Under the pieces are notes generated by a model. It saw only the letters and a program-made list of their open reading frames with translations. It was not told the origin of the DNA and did no database searches. Of a stretch of 55,341 nt of DNA, positions 8,960 through 17,083 are shown piece by piece. Made by a program: the position numbers and the translations under genes. Each line of letters opens with the position of its first letter. Position 1 is the first letter of the stretch. Source of the stretch: Planctomycetota bacterium (GTDB lineage Bacteria > Planctomycetota > UBA1135 > JAKEFM01); assembly GCA_022616055.1 (NCBI GenBank), contig JAKEFM010000179.1, positions 1-55,341 of the forward strand, read 5' to 3'.

Positions 8960-11263
8960 ATGTCCCCCGCGCGCTCCCCCCTCGAGATCCTCCGGCGGCC
9001 CGACAAGTGGCAGCTCGGGGGAGGCAGGGCCGCCGCGCACGCGCCGAGGTTCCCTCTCGCCGACCGGGTCCCCGGATTCTGGGACCCCGTCCACTACGCC
9101 GACGTGCCGATCCGCAGGCTCTTCACGATCCTCCTCGTCGACGAGGAGGACCGGCCGATCCCCCTGCGCTTCCAGCGCCGGGACTGGAGGCCCGACCGCC
9201 TGCGGACCGAGTTCGCCGCCGAGGGGCTGCGTGTCGTCGAGGAGCGGGCCGTGCTGCCCGAGGACCTCCTCGTCTCGCGCCTCGAGGTGAGGAACCTCCG
9301 CCCCCGCGCGCGGAGGCTCGGCGCGATCCTCTGGTCGATGCAGGAGAAGGAGGCGCGCGAGGAGCGGGCCGCCTTCCTCGACGCCGACTTCCGCGGGAGA
9401 GAGGGGAGGATGCGCCTCGAGCTCCGCCCGCCTCGGCCGAGCCAGGTCGCGCGCCGCGCCCTCCTCCTCGTCGAGTTCGCCTCGAGCCCCCCCTTCGAGT
9501 CGCGCTTCGCGGGCCTCTCGCAGGGCTCCCCCGACCCGCCGGTCTTCGAGGCGAGCCCCTTCGAGGGGGCGCTCGCCCGCGGCCGCCTCTCGGGCGAGGT
9601 CCTCCTCCACGACTGGGAGAACGACGGGGAGTGGAAGTCGGGCCGCCGCTGCCAGGTCCACGTCGGGCTGGCGCGGAGAGCGCGGATCCCGGCGAGGGGG
9701 AGGGCCACGCTCACCTTCGGCGCTCGGCTCCGCCTGGTCCGGGCCCCGCGCCTCGAGCGGCGCCGTGCCCCGGCGCCGGTGGCACGGCTCCTCGCGCGCG
9801 CCGCGATCGAGACCTCGACGGATTCCTGGACATCGTTCCTCCAGGGGGTCCCCTCCTTCGAGTGCGACGATCCCCTCCTCGAGCGCTTCTGGTGGCACCG
9901 GTGGGCCGGACTCCGTCTCCACGCCGTCGACGCGGGGGCGGGATTCCTCCGGCGCCCCTGCGTCTTCGAGGGGGCGGAGGAATTCCGGGCGGCCATCCCC
10001 GCCTCGGTCCAGGCGCAGGTGAGGGAGTGCGTCTGGATGCGCGACCCCGCGCTCGCCGAGGGGAGCCTCCTCGGGATCCTCGAGTCGATGGGAGGCCGGG
10101 GCGAGGTCCCGGGCCACGTGCGCCTCCTCGACACCTCGCTCGACGATCCCCCGGAGAAGGGCTACCCGTTCCCGTACCGGAGGGCCTCCCTCGCCGACCT
10201 CGGGGGGTGCGCGCTCCTCCTCTTCTCCGTCCACCGGCGAGCCTCCTTCGTCCGCGAGGTCTACCCGCTCCTCGAGCGGCACGCGGAGCACTGGAGGCGC
10301 GACCGGGACCGGGAGGGGTCGTGCCTCTTCGACGTCCTGAACCAGGGCGAGACCGGCCAGGAGCACTCGAGCCGGTTTCTCGCCGTCGACCCCCGTGCGG
10401 ACCGGTCGGGGCCGTTCCGCCTGAAGGGGATCGACGCCGCGGTCTACGCGCACGGGCTCCACCGGACGCTCGCCATCTTCGCCGTCGAGCTCCGGGACCT
10501 TCCCGCCGCGCGGAAGTACTCGACCCTCGCCGCCGCCATCTCCCGGGCGATCCGGGAGCGGATGTGGGACCCGGAGGAGGAGTTCTTCTTCGACGTCGAT
10601 CCGCGGACGGGACGCCGCACCCGCGCGAGGAGCGCCGTCGGCTTCTACCCCTTCCTCTGGGGGATCGCCGGGAGGGAGCACCTCGGGGCGATCCGCGCCC
10701 TGTTCGACCCGCGGGACTTCGGGACTCCCTGGCCGATCCCGACCGCGAGCGTCGGGGACCCCTCCTTCGATCCCCGGTCCCGCTGGAAGGGGAAGCGCGC
10801 GAACCGCCCCTGGAACGGCCGCGTCTGGCCGATGGCCACCAGCCACGCGGCCGACGCGCTCGACCGCGCCGCCTCCCTCGATCCGCGCCTCGCGCCGAAG
10901 GCGGGGGCGTTCGTGCTCCGCTTCGTCCGGATGATGTGCCGGGACGGGCGCCCCAACTCCTTCGAGCACTACGACCCCTACACGGGGGCGCCCTCCCTCT
11001 ACCGGGGGATCGACGACTGCCAGAACTCCTGGGTGAACGACCTCATCGTCCGGGTCGTCGTCGGCCTGCGCCCCCATCCGGGCGGAGGGCTGCGACTTCA
11101 TCCCCGGCCGGCGGGACTCCGGCGGTTCCGCCTGCGCGGCGCGCCGTGGCGGGGGAGGTCGGTCGACGTCGAGTGGGACGGCCGTTCCCTCCTCGCCCGG
11201 CTCGACGGCCGTCTCGCCGCGCGGCGCCGCGGGCTCGGTCCCCTCGAGGTCGCCTCCCGCTAG
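8960..11263 (+). CDS. Six-hairpin glycoside hydrolase (GH63/MGH1-like)
   Basis: 767 residues without a signal peptide, so probably cytoplasmic. The N-terminal half (about 1-290) is a beta-sandwich. The C-terminal half is an alpha/alpha toroid like GH63 and mannosylglycerate-hydrolase-like enzymes, with RMWDPEEEFFFD, WKGKRANRPWNGRVWPMATSHA and PNSFEHYDPYTG. Related enzymes hydrolyse alpha-glucosidic or glycosylglycerate bonds. In GH63 relatives a catalytic Asp lies in a G-x-D-x-S-x-R context; here the matching segment reads GQEHSSR, with Glu in that place, which is odd and may alter or shift the general acid. The substrate is not assignable. It is divergent from the sugar dehydrogenase gene, and both may act on carbohydrates. 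Confidence 0.75.
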   Translation: MSPARSPLEILRRPDKWQLGGGRAAAHAPRFPLADRVPGFWDPVHYADVPIRRLFTILLVDEEDRPIPLRFQRRDWRPDRLRTEFAAEGLRVVEERAVLPEDLLVSRLEVRNLRPRARRLGAILWSMQEKEAREERAAFLDADFRGREGRMRLELRPPRPSQVARRALLLVEFASSPPFESRFAGLSQGSPDPPVFEASPFEGALARGRLSGEVLLHDWENDGEWKSGRRCQVHVGLARRARIPARGRATLTFGARLRLVRAPRLERRRAPAPVARLLARAAIETSTDSWTSFLQGVPSFECDDPLLERFWWHRWAGLRLHAVDAGAGFLRRPCVFEGAEEFRAAIPASVQAQVRECVWMRDPALAEGSLLGILESMGGRGEVPGHVRLLDTSLDDPPEKGYPFPYRRASLADLGGCALLLFSVHRRASFVREVYPLLERHAEHWRRDRDREGSCLFDVLNQGETGQEHSSRFLAVDPRADRSGPFRLKGIDAAVYAHGLHRTLAIFAVELRDLPAARKYSTLAAAISRAIRERMWDPEEEFFFDVDPRTGRRTRARSAVGFYPFLWGIAGREHLGAIRALFDPRDFGTPWPIPTASVGDPSFDPRSRWKGKRANRPWNGRVWPMATSHAADALDRAASLDPRLAPKAGAFVLRFVRMMCRDGRPNSFEHYDPYTGAPSLYRGIDDCQNSWVNDLIVRVVVGLRPHPGGGLRLHPRPAGLRRFRLRGAPWRGRSVDVEWDGRSLLARLDGRLAARRRGLGPLEVASR

Positions 11264-11294
11264 CTCCCATCTTCCGCGGACTCGCGCGGGGCTC

Positions 11295-11300
11295 TAGAAT
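11295..11300 (+). promoter_or_regulatory. Possible -10 element before the small Sm-like gene
   Basis: TAGAAT lies 17 bases after TTCCGC (11272-11277), a poor -35. It sits in the 111-base gap between the glycosidase and the gene at 11375. Confidence 0.35.
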
Positions 11301-11374
11301 TTCTGCGCGCTCCGGGGGTCCGGGGCGCGCCTTCCTTCCTGCCCTCCCCCCAGACGGACGCAAGAGAGACATTG

Positions 11375-11707
11375 ATGGATTCCCAGGTTGCCGAGAAGAC
11401 GACCGAGGCGAAGCCGGCGACCGCGATCCGCGCCTTCCGCGAGGTGCTGACCGCGGTCGTTGGCAAGACCGTGACGATCGTGAACCCCGAGTCCTACGAG
11501 GAGTCCGCGCTCGGCGCGAAGCTCACGTCCGGGGTCTACAAGGGGAAGGTCCTCGCCGCAGGGGACGACTTCCTCAAGATCCAGACCGTGTTCAAGCGCC
11601 GCGCGGGGAAGGACGGGGCGGAGGAGGAACCCGTCGTCCAGTTCGTCCCCTTCTCGCGGGTGAAGCGCGTGTCCGTCATGAAGACGGACACCGTGCTCCA
11701 CATCTGA
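11375..11707 (+). CDS. Small conserved protein, possible Sm-like fold
   Basis: 110 residues and no signal peptide. After about 25 variable residues comes GKTVTIVNPESYEES, then a region of alternating hydrophobic residues: TSGVYKGKVLAAGDDFLKIQ and PVVQFVPFSRVKRVSV. The order of short beta strands, a G-x-V turn and a buried D-F-L-K-I strand resembles LSm/Hfq-type Sm1 and Sm2 motifs. That is a fold guess, not a recognised family. ATG at 11375 directly follows a TTG that could also serve. The gene stands between the glycosidase and the cyclase-family lipoprotein, with its own possible promoter. Confidence 0.65.
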   Translation: MDSQVAEKTTEAKPATAIRAFREVLTAVVGKTVTIVNPESYEESALGAKLTSGVYKGKVLAAGDDFLKIQTVFKRRAGKDGAEEEPVVQFVPFSRVKRVSVMKTDTVLHI

Positions 11708-11742
11708 TCGCGCTCCCGGCCGCGGGAGCCGGCGGGGGGGCG

Positions 11743-12531
11743 GTGGCCCGGTCCGGATCCGTCCTCGTCGCCGCCCTCGCCGCGACCCTCGCCGCCTGCC
11801 GTGCTCCGGGGCCGGGGTTCGCGGGTCGGCTCGTCGACCTCACCCACCCCCTCGACGAGTCGACCGTCTTCTGGCCGACGGGGCGCGGCTTCGCCCTCGA
11901 GAAGGTCGCCTACGGTCCCACGCCGGCGGGCTTCTTCTACGCCGCGAACAACTTCTCCTCCGCGGAGCACTGCGGCACGCACATGGACGCGCCGATCCAC
12001 TTCGCGGAGGGGGGGGACACCGTCGACCGCGTGCCGCTCGAGCGGCTCCTCGGCCCCGCGGCCGTGATCGACCTGCGCGAGGCCTGCGCCGCCGACCGGG
12101 ACCATCGCCTCGGCCTCGCCGACCTCGAGGCGTTCGAGCGGCGGCACGGCCGGATCGAGGAGGGGACGATCCTCCTCGTCCGGACCGGATGGAGCGAGCG
12201 CTGGCCCGACCGCAAGCGCTACCTCGGCTCCGACGTCCCCGGGGACGCCTCGGACCTCCACTTCCCCGGCCTCTCCGAGGCGGCCGCGAGGAGGCTCGTC
12301 GAGAGGAAGGTCGCGGCCGTCGGGATCGACTCCGCGAGCCTCGACCACGGCCCCTCGAAGGACTTTCCCGTCCACCGGGTCCTCGCCGCGGCGAACGTCC
12401 CGGGCCTGGAGAACCTGATGAACCTCGCGGCGCTCCCTCCCCGGGGCGCCTCCCTCATCGCCCTCCCGATCAAGATCGCGGGGGGTTCGGACGGGCCCTG
12501 CCGCGTCGTCGCTGTCCTTCCGGAGAGATGA
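11743..12531 (+). CDS. Cyclase-family (kynurenine formamidase-like) lipoprotein
   Basis: 262 residues. The GTG start at 11743, after a G-rich ribosome site, gives a lipoprotein signal ending LAAC (Cys19), so the protein is exported and lipid-anchored. The body is a putative cyclase / metal-dependent hydrolase (PF04199 family). It has the metal motif H-C-G-T-H-M-D-A-P-I-H near residue 78 and the later VGIDSASLDHGPSKDFPVHRVL. Family members hydrolyse formylkynurenine or other amides and esters. Being a lipoprotein is unusual for the kynurenine enzyme, and no other tryptophan-degradation gene is near, so the substrate is open. It starts 35 bases after the Sm-like gene, probably in the same transcript. 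Confidence 0.82.
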   Translation: MARSGSVLVAALAATLAACRAPGPGFAGRLVDLTHPLDESTVFWPTGRGFALEKVAYGPTPAGFFYAANNFSSAEHCGTHMDAPIHFAEGGDTVDRVPLERLLGPAAVIDLREACAADRDHRLGLADLEAFERRHGRIEEGTILLVRTGWSERWPDRKRYLGSDVPGDASDLHFPGLSEAAARRLVERKVAAVGIDSASLDHGPSKDFPVHRVLAAANVPGLENLMNLAALPPRGASLIALPIKIAGGSDGPCRVVAVLPER

Positions 12532-12782
12532 CGCCGAGCGGCGTGAAGGCGGGGGGGGGTTTTCGGGTTCCGCTCTGCGAGGAGGTTGCCTGGGAGGATC
12601 GATTCCACCCTCCCTGTGCCTCCCCCTCGTCTCCTCGCTCGGTCCACGCGCCTGGACGGAGAACTCCGGTCCCGGCGCCCATGTCCAGTATCCTCTGCCG
12701 TGCCGAGCGGCATCCGGCCCCTTCCGCCGCGCCCTGCGATCTTGGAGGAGGCGCCAACCGGAGGGCCGACCTTGGACCTCCG

Positions 12783-12802
12783 GCCGGGCGATGGCGCCCG
12801 GC
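12783..12802. promoter_or_regulatory. Hairpin/inverted repeat upstream of the DUF433 gene
   Basis: An 8-bp perfect stem (arms GCCGGGCG and CGCCCGGC) with loop ATGG ends 16 bases before the ATG at 12819. DUF433 antitoxin-type genes are often autoregulated, so this could be an operator; it could also be a simple GC hairpin. Confidence 0.35.
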
Positions 12803-12818
12803 ACGCAGGAGAATCCTC

Positions 12819-13067
12819 ATGGAACGCGAAGACCTCCTGAAGCGGATCTCGATCGATCCGAGGGTGTGCGCCGGCAAGGCGGTCATTCGGGGAACGCGCA
12901 TCTGGGGCTCCTTGATCCTCGACAACCTCGCCGCGGGCACCCCGGAGCGGGAGATCCTCGAGGCCTACCCGTACCTCACTCATGAGGACATCCTCGCCTG
13001 TCTGGCCTACGCGGCCGAGATGACGCGCGAACGGGTGATCCCGATCCGGACCGAACCTACGCGTTGA
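12819..13067 (+). CDS. DUF433 (VapB-type antitoxin-like) protein
   Basis: 82 residues: RISIDPRVCAGKAVIRGTRIWGSLILDNLAAGTPEREILEAYPYLTHEDI. This is the complete DUF433 domain, a winged-helix/VapB-like family usually encoded just before a DUF5615 PIN-like toxin. ATG at 12819 is preceded by CAGGAGAATCCTC. The expected toxin is missing. The stop overlaps a TTG as TTGA, and the following codons read L-R-V-K-L, like the start of DUF5615 toxins, before similarity ends. The gene is therefore probably an orphan antitoxin left after a deletion. Confidence 0.8.
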   Translation: MEREDLLKRISIDPRVCAGKAVIRGTRIWGSLILDNLAAGTPEREILEAYPYLTHEDILACLAYAAEMTRERVIPIRTEPTR

Positions 13068-13174
13068 GGGTCAAGCTCGAACGGTCGCCGATGGCCCGAG
13101 CTCGTCCTTCCGCGCGACCCGAGGGTGCCGGCGTTCCTAGAGGTTCGTGGCGACCGTGGTCTCGAGGTTCGTGA
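13064..13174 (+). pseudogene. Possible stump of a DUF5615 PIN-like toxin gene
   Basis: From the TTG at 13064, overlapping the DUF433 stop, the frame begins M-R-V-K-L and runs 36 codons to TGA at 13172-13174. Only the first five residues fit a DUF5615 protein; the rest is low-complexity Arg/Pro-rich sequence. Based on a very short match, so weak. Confidence 0.25.
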
Positions 13175-13412
13175 ACCGCGGCGGGCCGGCGACCAGGGCC
13201 TGCCAGTAGACGGGGACGCCGACGAGCGAGGGGTTCGCGGGCACGAGGTAGGTGACCGCCGCGCGACCCTGGGGATCGAGCGCCCCGGAGCACGCCTGGT
13301 TCAGGGTCGCGGGATCGAGGCGCAGGGTGGTTCTCCCCAGGGAGAATCGGATCGCCACGCTCGGCCCGTCGGGCGGGAGCCTGGAGGCCCCGGCGGGCTC
13401 GCACTCGAAGGG
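13137..13412 (-). pseudogene. Orphan C-terminal module of a large secreted protein (gene remnant)
   Basis: About 90 codons on the minus strand end at TAG 13139-13137. They read like the C-terminus of a secreted protein: DPQGRAAVTYLVPANPSLVG, VPVYWQALV and FTNLETTVATNL. The same pattern (Gly-x-Ala, VP-x-x-P-x-LVG-x-P, aromatic, Gln) ends the sugar dehydrogenase at 5915-8872. No start codon with a ribosome site exists, and the frame runs into the upstream region of the plus-strand gene at 13485. I read it as the 3' remnant of a deleted gene. A small independent gene from the GTG near 13356 is less likely. Confidence 0.55.
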
Positions 13413-13484
13413 GAGGGCCCGGTGGAATAGAACAGTCCCTTTCCCGCATTCGCCCCGCCCACCCCCCGTAGGCAGGAGAGAACC

Positions 13485-15290
13485 ATGTCCAACCACGCGG
13501 CCCGACTCACCGCGTTCCTCTTTTTCTTCCCCGGGCTCGCCTCGGCCTCGCCGCAGGCGGTCGCCCCCCTCACGCACGCCGTCCCCGCCGGGGTCCACTT
13601 CATCGCGACCTGGCGGGGGACGCCGGAACGAGCGGCGATCGACGACCTCTACCTCCGCGCGGGGAAGCGGCTCTGGGACTCCGGCGTCGCCTGGGATCTC
13701 TTCGACCTCGTCTCGGCGAAGGCGCCGGCCGAGCACCGGGACCGGGCCCGCGCCGCAGTCGAGAAGGTCCTGGCGGCGCTCGGGAAGGTCGACTGGGGGA
13801 CCGCGTTCGGACAGGAGGGCGCCTTCGCCTTCCGGTTCGGCATCCCGATGCCGGAGTACCTGCTCCTCGGCCGGTGCCCGGAGGCCGGGCTCGAGCAGAG
13901 CCTGCAGGGCCTCCGGGGGCTCCTCGGGGAGATCGCCTCCCTCGCGCCGGATGCGCTCGAGGTCCGCGAGGGGAGCGGAGGAGGCTCGGAGACGACCTCC
14001 CTCGTCGCCAAGGGCGCGCCGATCGGGATCCAGGTCGCCCGGGTGAAGGGAACGATCGTCCTCGGGTTCGGGCAGTCCCTCTTCGCCTCGACCGTCCACC
14101 TCCTCGGCGCGGGGGACGGCCAGGGGTCGATCGGGAAGGCCGCCTCCTACGAGAAGGCCCTCTCCCACCTCCCCCGCGAGAGGGACGAGGAGGGGTACTT
14201 CGACCTCGCGGGGATGTGCGGGGTCTTCGCCAACGGGATCACGGCCGCCGGCGCGAGCGCCGGCCCGCAGGCCGCCCCAGTCCTCGGGGCGGTCTCCACC
14301 CTCTTCGAGGAGGTCGCCGCGATGCAGTCGATCGCGTGGGCCGCCCGAGGGGCGGGGAGCCGGCTCGTCTACGACGAGGTCGTCCTCTTCGAGCCCGGGT
14401 CCTCGAACCGGTTCTTCCCCCGGCTCTTCGGCGGGTCGCGCACGGTCGAGGGGCTCGACCGGTTCCTGCCCAAGGACACGGTGACCGGCTGCGCGAGCGC
14501 GGGATGCGACCTCCTCGGCGCCTACGACGCGCTCCTCGAGGCCGTCGGGAACGTCGAGGGATCCGAGAAGGTCCTCGAGGCCTGGAGAGGGGTGCAGGCC
14601 CAATTCGGGTTCGACCTCCGCGCGGACCTCCTCGCCTGGTTCTCGGGGGAGCATGTCTCGGTCCGGGTCCCCTCCTCCCGCCCGGGCCTCTTCGGGGACA
14701 CGACCGGCGTCCAGCTCTGGAAGGTGAAGAACCCGGGCGAGGCCGCCGCCCGGGTCGAGGGACTCCTCGCGAAGGCGGCCGCGCACGTCCGCGACCGGGG
14801 TCAGGAGATGCGGATCGAGCCCGCGACCGGGACCGAGGGGCTGCGGACCATCTCGATCGAGGCCTTCCCGAACTTCCGCCCGGTGGTGGGCGTGCGCGGG
14901 GAGTGGCTCGTCCTCGCCGGCTCGGCCGAGGCCGCGGCGAAGGTCCTCGCCACCCGGGAGGGGAAGGCCCCCGCGATCGGCGAGAGCGAGCGGTGGAGAG
15001 CGCTCGCCCTCGGCATCGACGGACCCGTGGGATCGATCTACTACGCCGACGTCGAGGGGCAGCTCGAGGGGTTCGCGCAGCTCCTCTCCGGCGCCGGGTT
15101 CTTCCTCTCGATGATCCCCCGGGAGAAGGACACCGAGCCGGTCCTCAAGGTCGGGGCGATCCTCACGAAGCTCGGACGCTTCTTCCGGGAGGTCGACGTC
15201 GAGCGCGACCGCGGAGGATTCACGCGACCCCTGAAGGGGGCGGAGGGGATCCAGGTCCGGACCGTCTCGACGTTCCGCCGCGCGGGGTGA
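13485..15290 (+). CDS. Secreted DUF3352-like protein
   Basis: 601 residues with a signal peptide (LTAFLFFFPGLASASPQA, about 8-25). No catalytic motif is evident. The long repeated alpha/beta layout, with segments such as YFDLAGMCGVF, DTVTGCASAGCDLLGAYDAL, FDLRADLLAWFSGEHVSV and GEWLVLAGSAEAAAKVL, resembles DUF3352-type exported proteins common in planctomycetes and cyanobacteria. Those compare paired substrate-like halves and have no known activity. AGGAGAGAACC precedes the ATG. The stop overlaps the next gene's start as GTGA, so this protein and the lipoprotein peptidase are probably made together at the cell envelope. Confidence 0.7.
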   Translation: MSNHAARLTAFLFFFPGLASASPQAVAPLTHAVPAGVHFIATWRGTPERAAIDDLYLRAGKRLWDSGVAWDLFDLVSAKAPAEHRDRARAAVEKVLAALGKVDWGTAFGQEGAFAFRFGIPMPEYLLLGRCPEAGLEQSLQGLRGLLGEIASLAPDALEVREGSGGGSETTSLVAKGAPIGIQVARVKGTIVLGFGQSLFASTVHLLGAGDGQGSIGKAASYEKALSHLPRERDEEGYFDLAGMCGVFANGITAAGASAGPQAAPVLGAVSTLFEEVAAMQSIAWAARGAGSRLVYDEVVLFEPGSSNRFFPRLFGGSRTVEGLDRFLPKDTVTGCASAGCDLLGAYDALLEAVGNVEGSEKVLEAWRGVQAQFGFDLRADLLAWFSGEHVSVRVPSSRPGLFGDTTGVQLWKVKNPGEAAARVEGLLAKAAAHVRDRGQEMRIEPATGTEGLRTISIEAFPNFRPVVGVRGEWLVLAGSAEAAAKVLATREGKAPAIGESERWRALALGIDGPVGSIYYADVEGQLEGFAQLLSGAGFFLSMIPREKDTEPVLKVGAILTKLGRFFREVDVERDRGGFTRPLKGAEGIQVRTVSTFRRAG

Positions 15291-16417
15291 GGGGGGAGCC
15301 TCCGGCGCGGGGCGTGGTCCTCCTCGGATCCTGGCTCCTCGCCGGCTGCGCGGCGAACGCGCAGGGGCCGTCGAGCGCGGGGGCCGATCGTCCCCGGGCG
15401 AGGGACCTCGGGATCGTCGTCGGGTCGATTCCTCCCGGCGCGCGGAACGCGATCACGGACGTCCGCGGCGTCCGGGTCGGGCACCGGACGCTCCTCGAGG
15501 GGGACTCTGTCCGGACGGGCGTGACGGTCGTTCTCCCCCACGGGGGAAATCCGTTCCGCTCGAAGGTCCCCTGCGCGATCGCCGTCGGGAACGCCTTCGG
15601 GAAGCTCGTCGGGTTCACCCAGGTCGAGGAGCTGGGGCTCCTCGAGACCCCGGTCGCCTTGACGAACACGCTCTCGGCCTTCGCCGTCGCCGACGCCCTG
15701 GTCTCCTGGACGCTCGCGCTCCCCGGGAACGCCTCGGTGCGTTCGGTGAACCCCCTCGTCGGGGAGTGCAACGACGGATTCCTGAACGACATCCGCGGTC
15801 GGCACGTGCGCGAGGCGCATGTCCTCGAGGCGATCCGGGACGCGAGGGAGGGTCGCGTGGAGGAGGGGAGCGTCGGGGCGGGGACGGGGACCTCCTGTCT
15901 CGGCTGGAAGGGAGGGGTGGGGGCGGCCTCCCGGACGCTTCCCCCGGACTCGGGGGGCTTCTCCCTCGGCGTCCTCGTCCAGACGAACTTCGGCGGGACG
16001 CTGACCCTTCTCGGTGTCCCCGTCGGGGGAGAGAAGAAGGAGGGAGGGGGCTCCTGTGTCTTCGTCGTCGCCACCGACGCCCCGCTCGACGCGCGGCAGC
16101 TGAAGCGCCTGGCGCGGCGCGCGCTCGGGAGCCTCCCCCGCGTGGGCGCGAACCTCTCCCACGGGTCGGGGGACTACGCGATCGCCTTCTCGACGGCGTT
16201 CGTGGAGCCGGATGGAAGGGGGAAGGCCGCGGCTCCCCTCCTCCTCGGAGACGACCGCCTCGACCCGCTGTTCCTCGCGGCCCTCGAGGCCTCCGAGGAG
16301 GCGATCCTGAACTCGATGCTCCGCGCGACGACGGTCGTCGGACGAGAGGGGAACCGGGCCGAAGCGATCCCGCTCGAAGCGCTCCGCGGAGCCCTGCGGG
16401 CGCGGCCGGTCCGTTAG
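15287..16417 (+). CDS. P1/DmpA-family peptidase lipoprotein
   Basis: 376 residues. GTG at 15287 gives a lipoprotein signal with LLAGC (Cys21). The body is the DmpA / L-aminopeptidase-esterase family (Ntn-fold, self-cleaving): NAITDVRGVRVGHRTL near the start, NPLVGECNDGFLND in the middle, and the nucleophile region NLSHGSGDYAIAFST in the last third. In DmpA, cleavage before a Ser in such a segment creates the two chains; the Ser in HGSGD is the likely equivalent. Members release N-terminal residues from short or beta-peptides. Translationally coupled to the DUF3352-like gene. Confidence 0.88.
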   Translation: MRGEPPARGVVLLGSWLLAGCAANAQGPSSAGADRPRARDLGIVVGSIPPGARNAITDVRGVRVGHRTLLEGDSVRTGVTVVLPHGGNPFRSKVPCAIAVGNAFGKLVGFTQVEELGLLETPVALTNTLSAFAVADALVSWTLALPGNASVRSVNPLVGECNDGFLNDIRGRHVREAHVLEAIRDAREGRVEEGSVGAGTGTSCLGWKGGVGAASRTLPPDSGGFSLGVLVQTNFGGTLTLLGVPVGGEKKEGGGSCVFVVATDAPLDARQLKRLARRALGSLPRVGANLSHGSGDYAIAFSTAFVEPDGRGKAAAPLLLGDDRLDPLFLAALEASEEAILNSMLRATTVVGREGNRAEAIPLEALRGALRARPVR

Positions 16418-16426
16418 GAGGCTGAA

Positions 16427-16894
16427 TCAGCGCGCCGCGGCGGCGGGCTTCCCCTCGAGCGAGGCCTTGAGGTCGGAGAGGTCCTGCTCGACGCACTTCG
16501 TCGCCATGCCCTTCATCATCGGCGCCATCAGGAAGCCCATCATCTTGGAGAAGAAGGTGAGGGGGGTCCCCTCCCAGTTCATCTCGACCCGCGTCCCCCC
16601 CGCGTGCGGGGTGAACTTGAGCTCGGTGCGGTAGCGGCAGCCGTGGTCCTCGGCGCCGAGCGTGTAGCCGTGGGGGGGGTTGAACGCGACGACCTCCATC
16701 GTCACGGTTGCCTCCTTCCCGAACATCTTGCGCGTCTCCTTGAACCGGGTGCCGAGGCGGACGAGTCCCTCCGTCACCACCTCGGTCTTCAGGATCCCGC
16801 GGATCCGCTTCGGTGCGCCGCGAAAGTCGGCGGCGGCCTCGAAGACCTTCTCGGGGAACGCGGCGATGTCCTTCGTGAACGTGAATCGGGGCAT
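16427..16894 (-). CDS. SRPBCC-family protein
   Basis: 155 residues, START/SRPBCC fold: an N-terminal strand with a PEKVFEAAADFRGAP helix, a middle sheet (GTRFKETRKMFGKEATVTMEV), and a long C-terminal helix ending LSDLKASLEG. Such proteins bind a hydrophobic ligand; no ligand can be named. A Met-rich stretch (FFSKMMGFLMAPMMKGMATK) before the last helix is unusual and may form part of the cavity or a membrane-touching surface. It converges with the peptidase gene (9 bases apart). Confidence 0.78.
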   Translation of the reverse strand: MPRFTFTKDIAAFPEKVFEAAADFRGAPKRIRGILKTEVVTEGLVRLGTRFKETRKMFGKEATVTMEVVAFNPPHGYTLGAEDHGCRYRTELKFTPHAGGTRVEMNWEGTPLTFFSKMMGFLMAPMMKGMATKCVEQDLSDLKASLEGKPAAAAR

Positions 16895-16964
16895 GAGGCT
16901 CCTGGGCGGTCGGGCGTTCGGATCGTAGGGAGCGAGGCCCGGGGGCTCCACCTTCCCGCTCGTC

Positions 16965-16993
16965 TTGACTCGCTCCGGAGCCGCAGTTACAAG
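16965..16993 (+). promoter_or_regulatory. Promoter of tRNA-Arg(ACG)-tadA
   Basis: TTGACT (16965-16970), 17-base spacer, TACAAG (16988-16993). Transcription would start near 17000, just before the tRNA at 17005. Confidence 0.7.
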
Positions 16994-17004
16994 CGCCCGG
17001 CCGA

Positions 17005-17081
17005 GCACCCATAGCTCAACTGGATAGAGCATCTGACTACGGATCAGAAGGTTGCAGGTTCGAGTCCTGCTGGGTGTACCA
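17005..17081 (+). tRNA. tRNA-Arg (ACG)
   Basis: A 77-base cloverleaf. The acceptor arms GCACCCA and TGGGTGT pair, with a G-U at the end. There is a D arm, an anticodon stem TCTGA/TCAGA with loop CTACGGA (anticodon ACG), a T loop TTCGAGT and an encoded CCA. In bacteria A34 of this tRNA is converted to inosine by TadA, and tadA follows directly. Confidence 0.97.
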
Positions 17082-17083
17082 AG

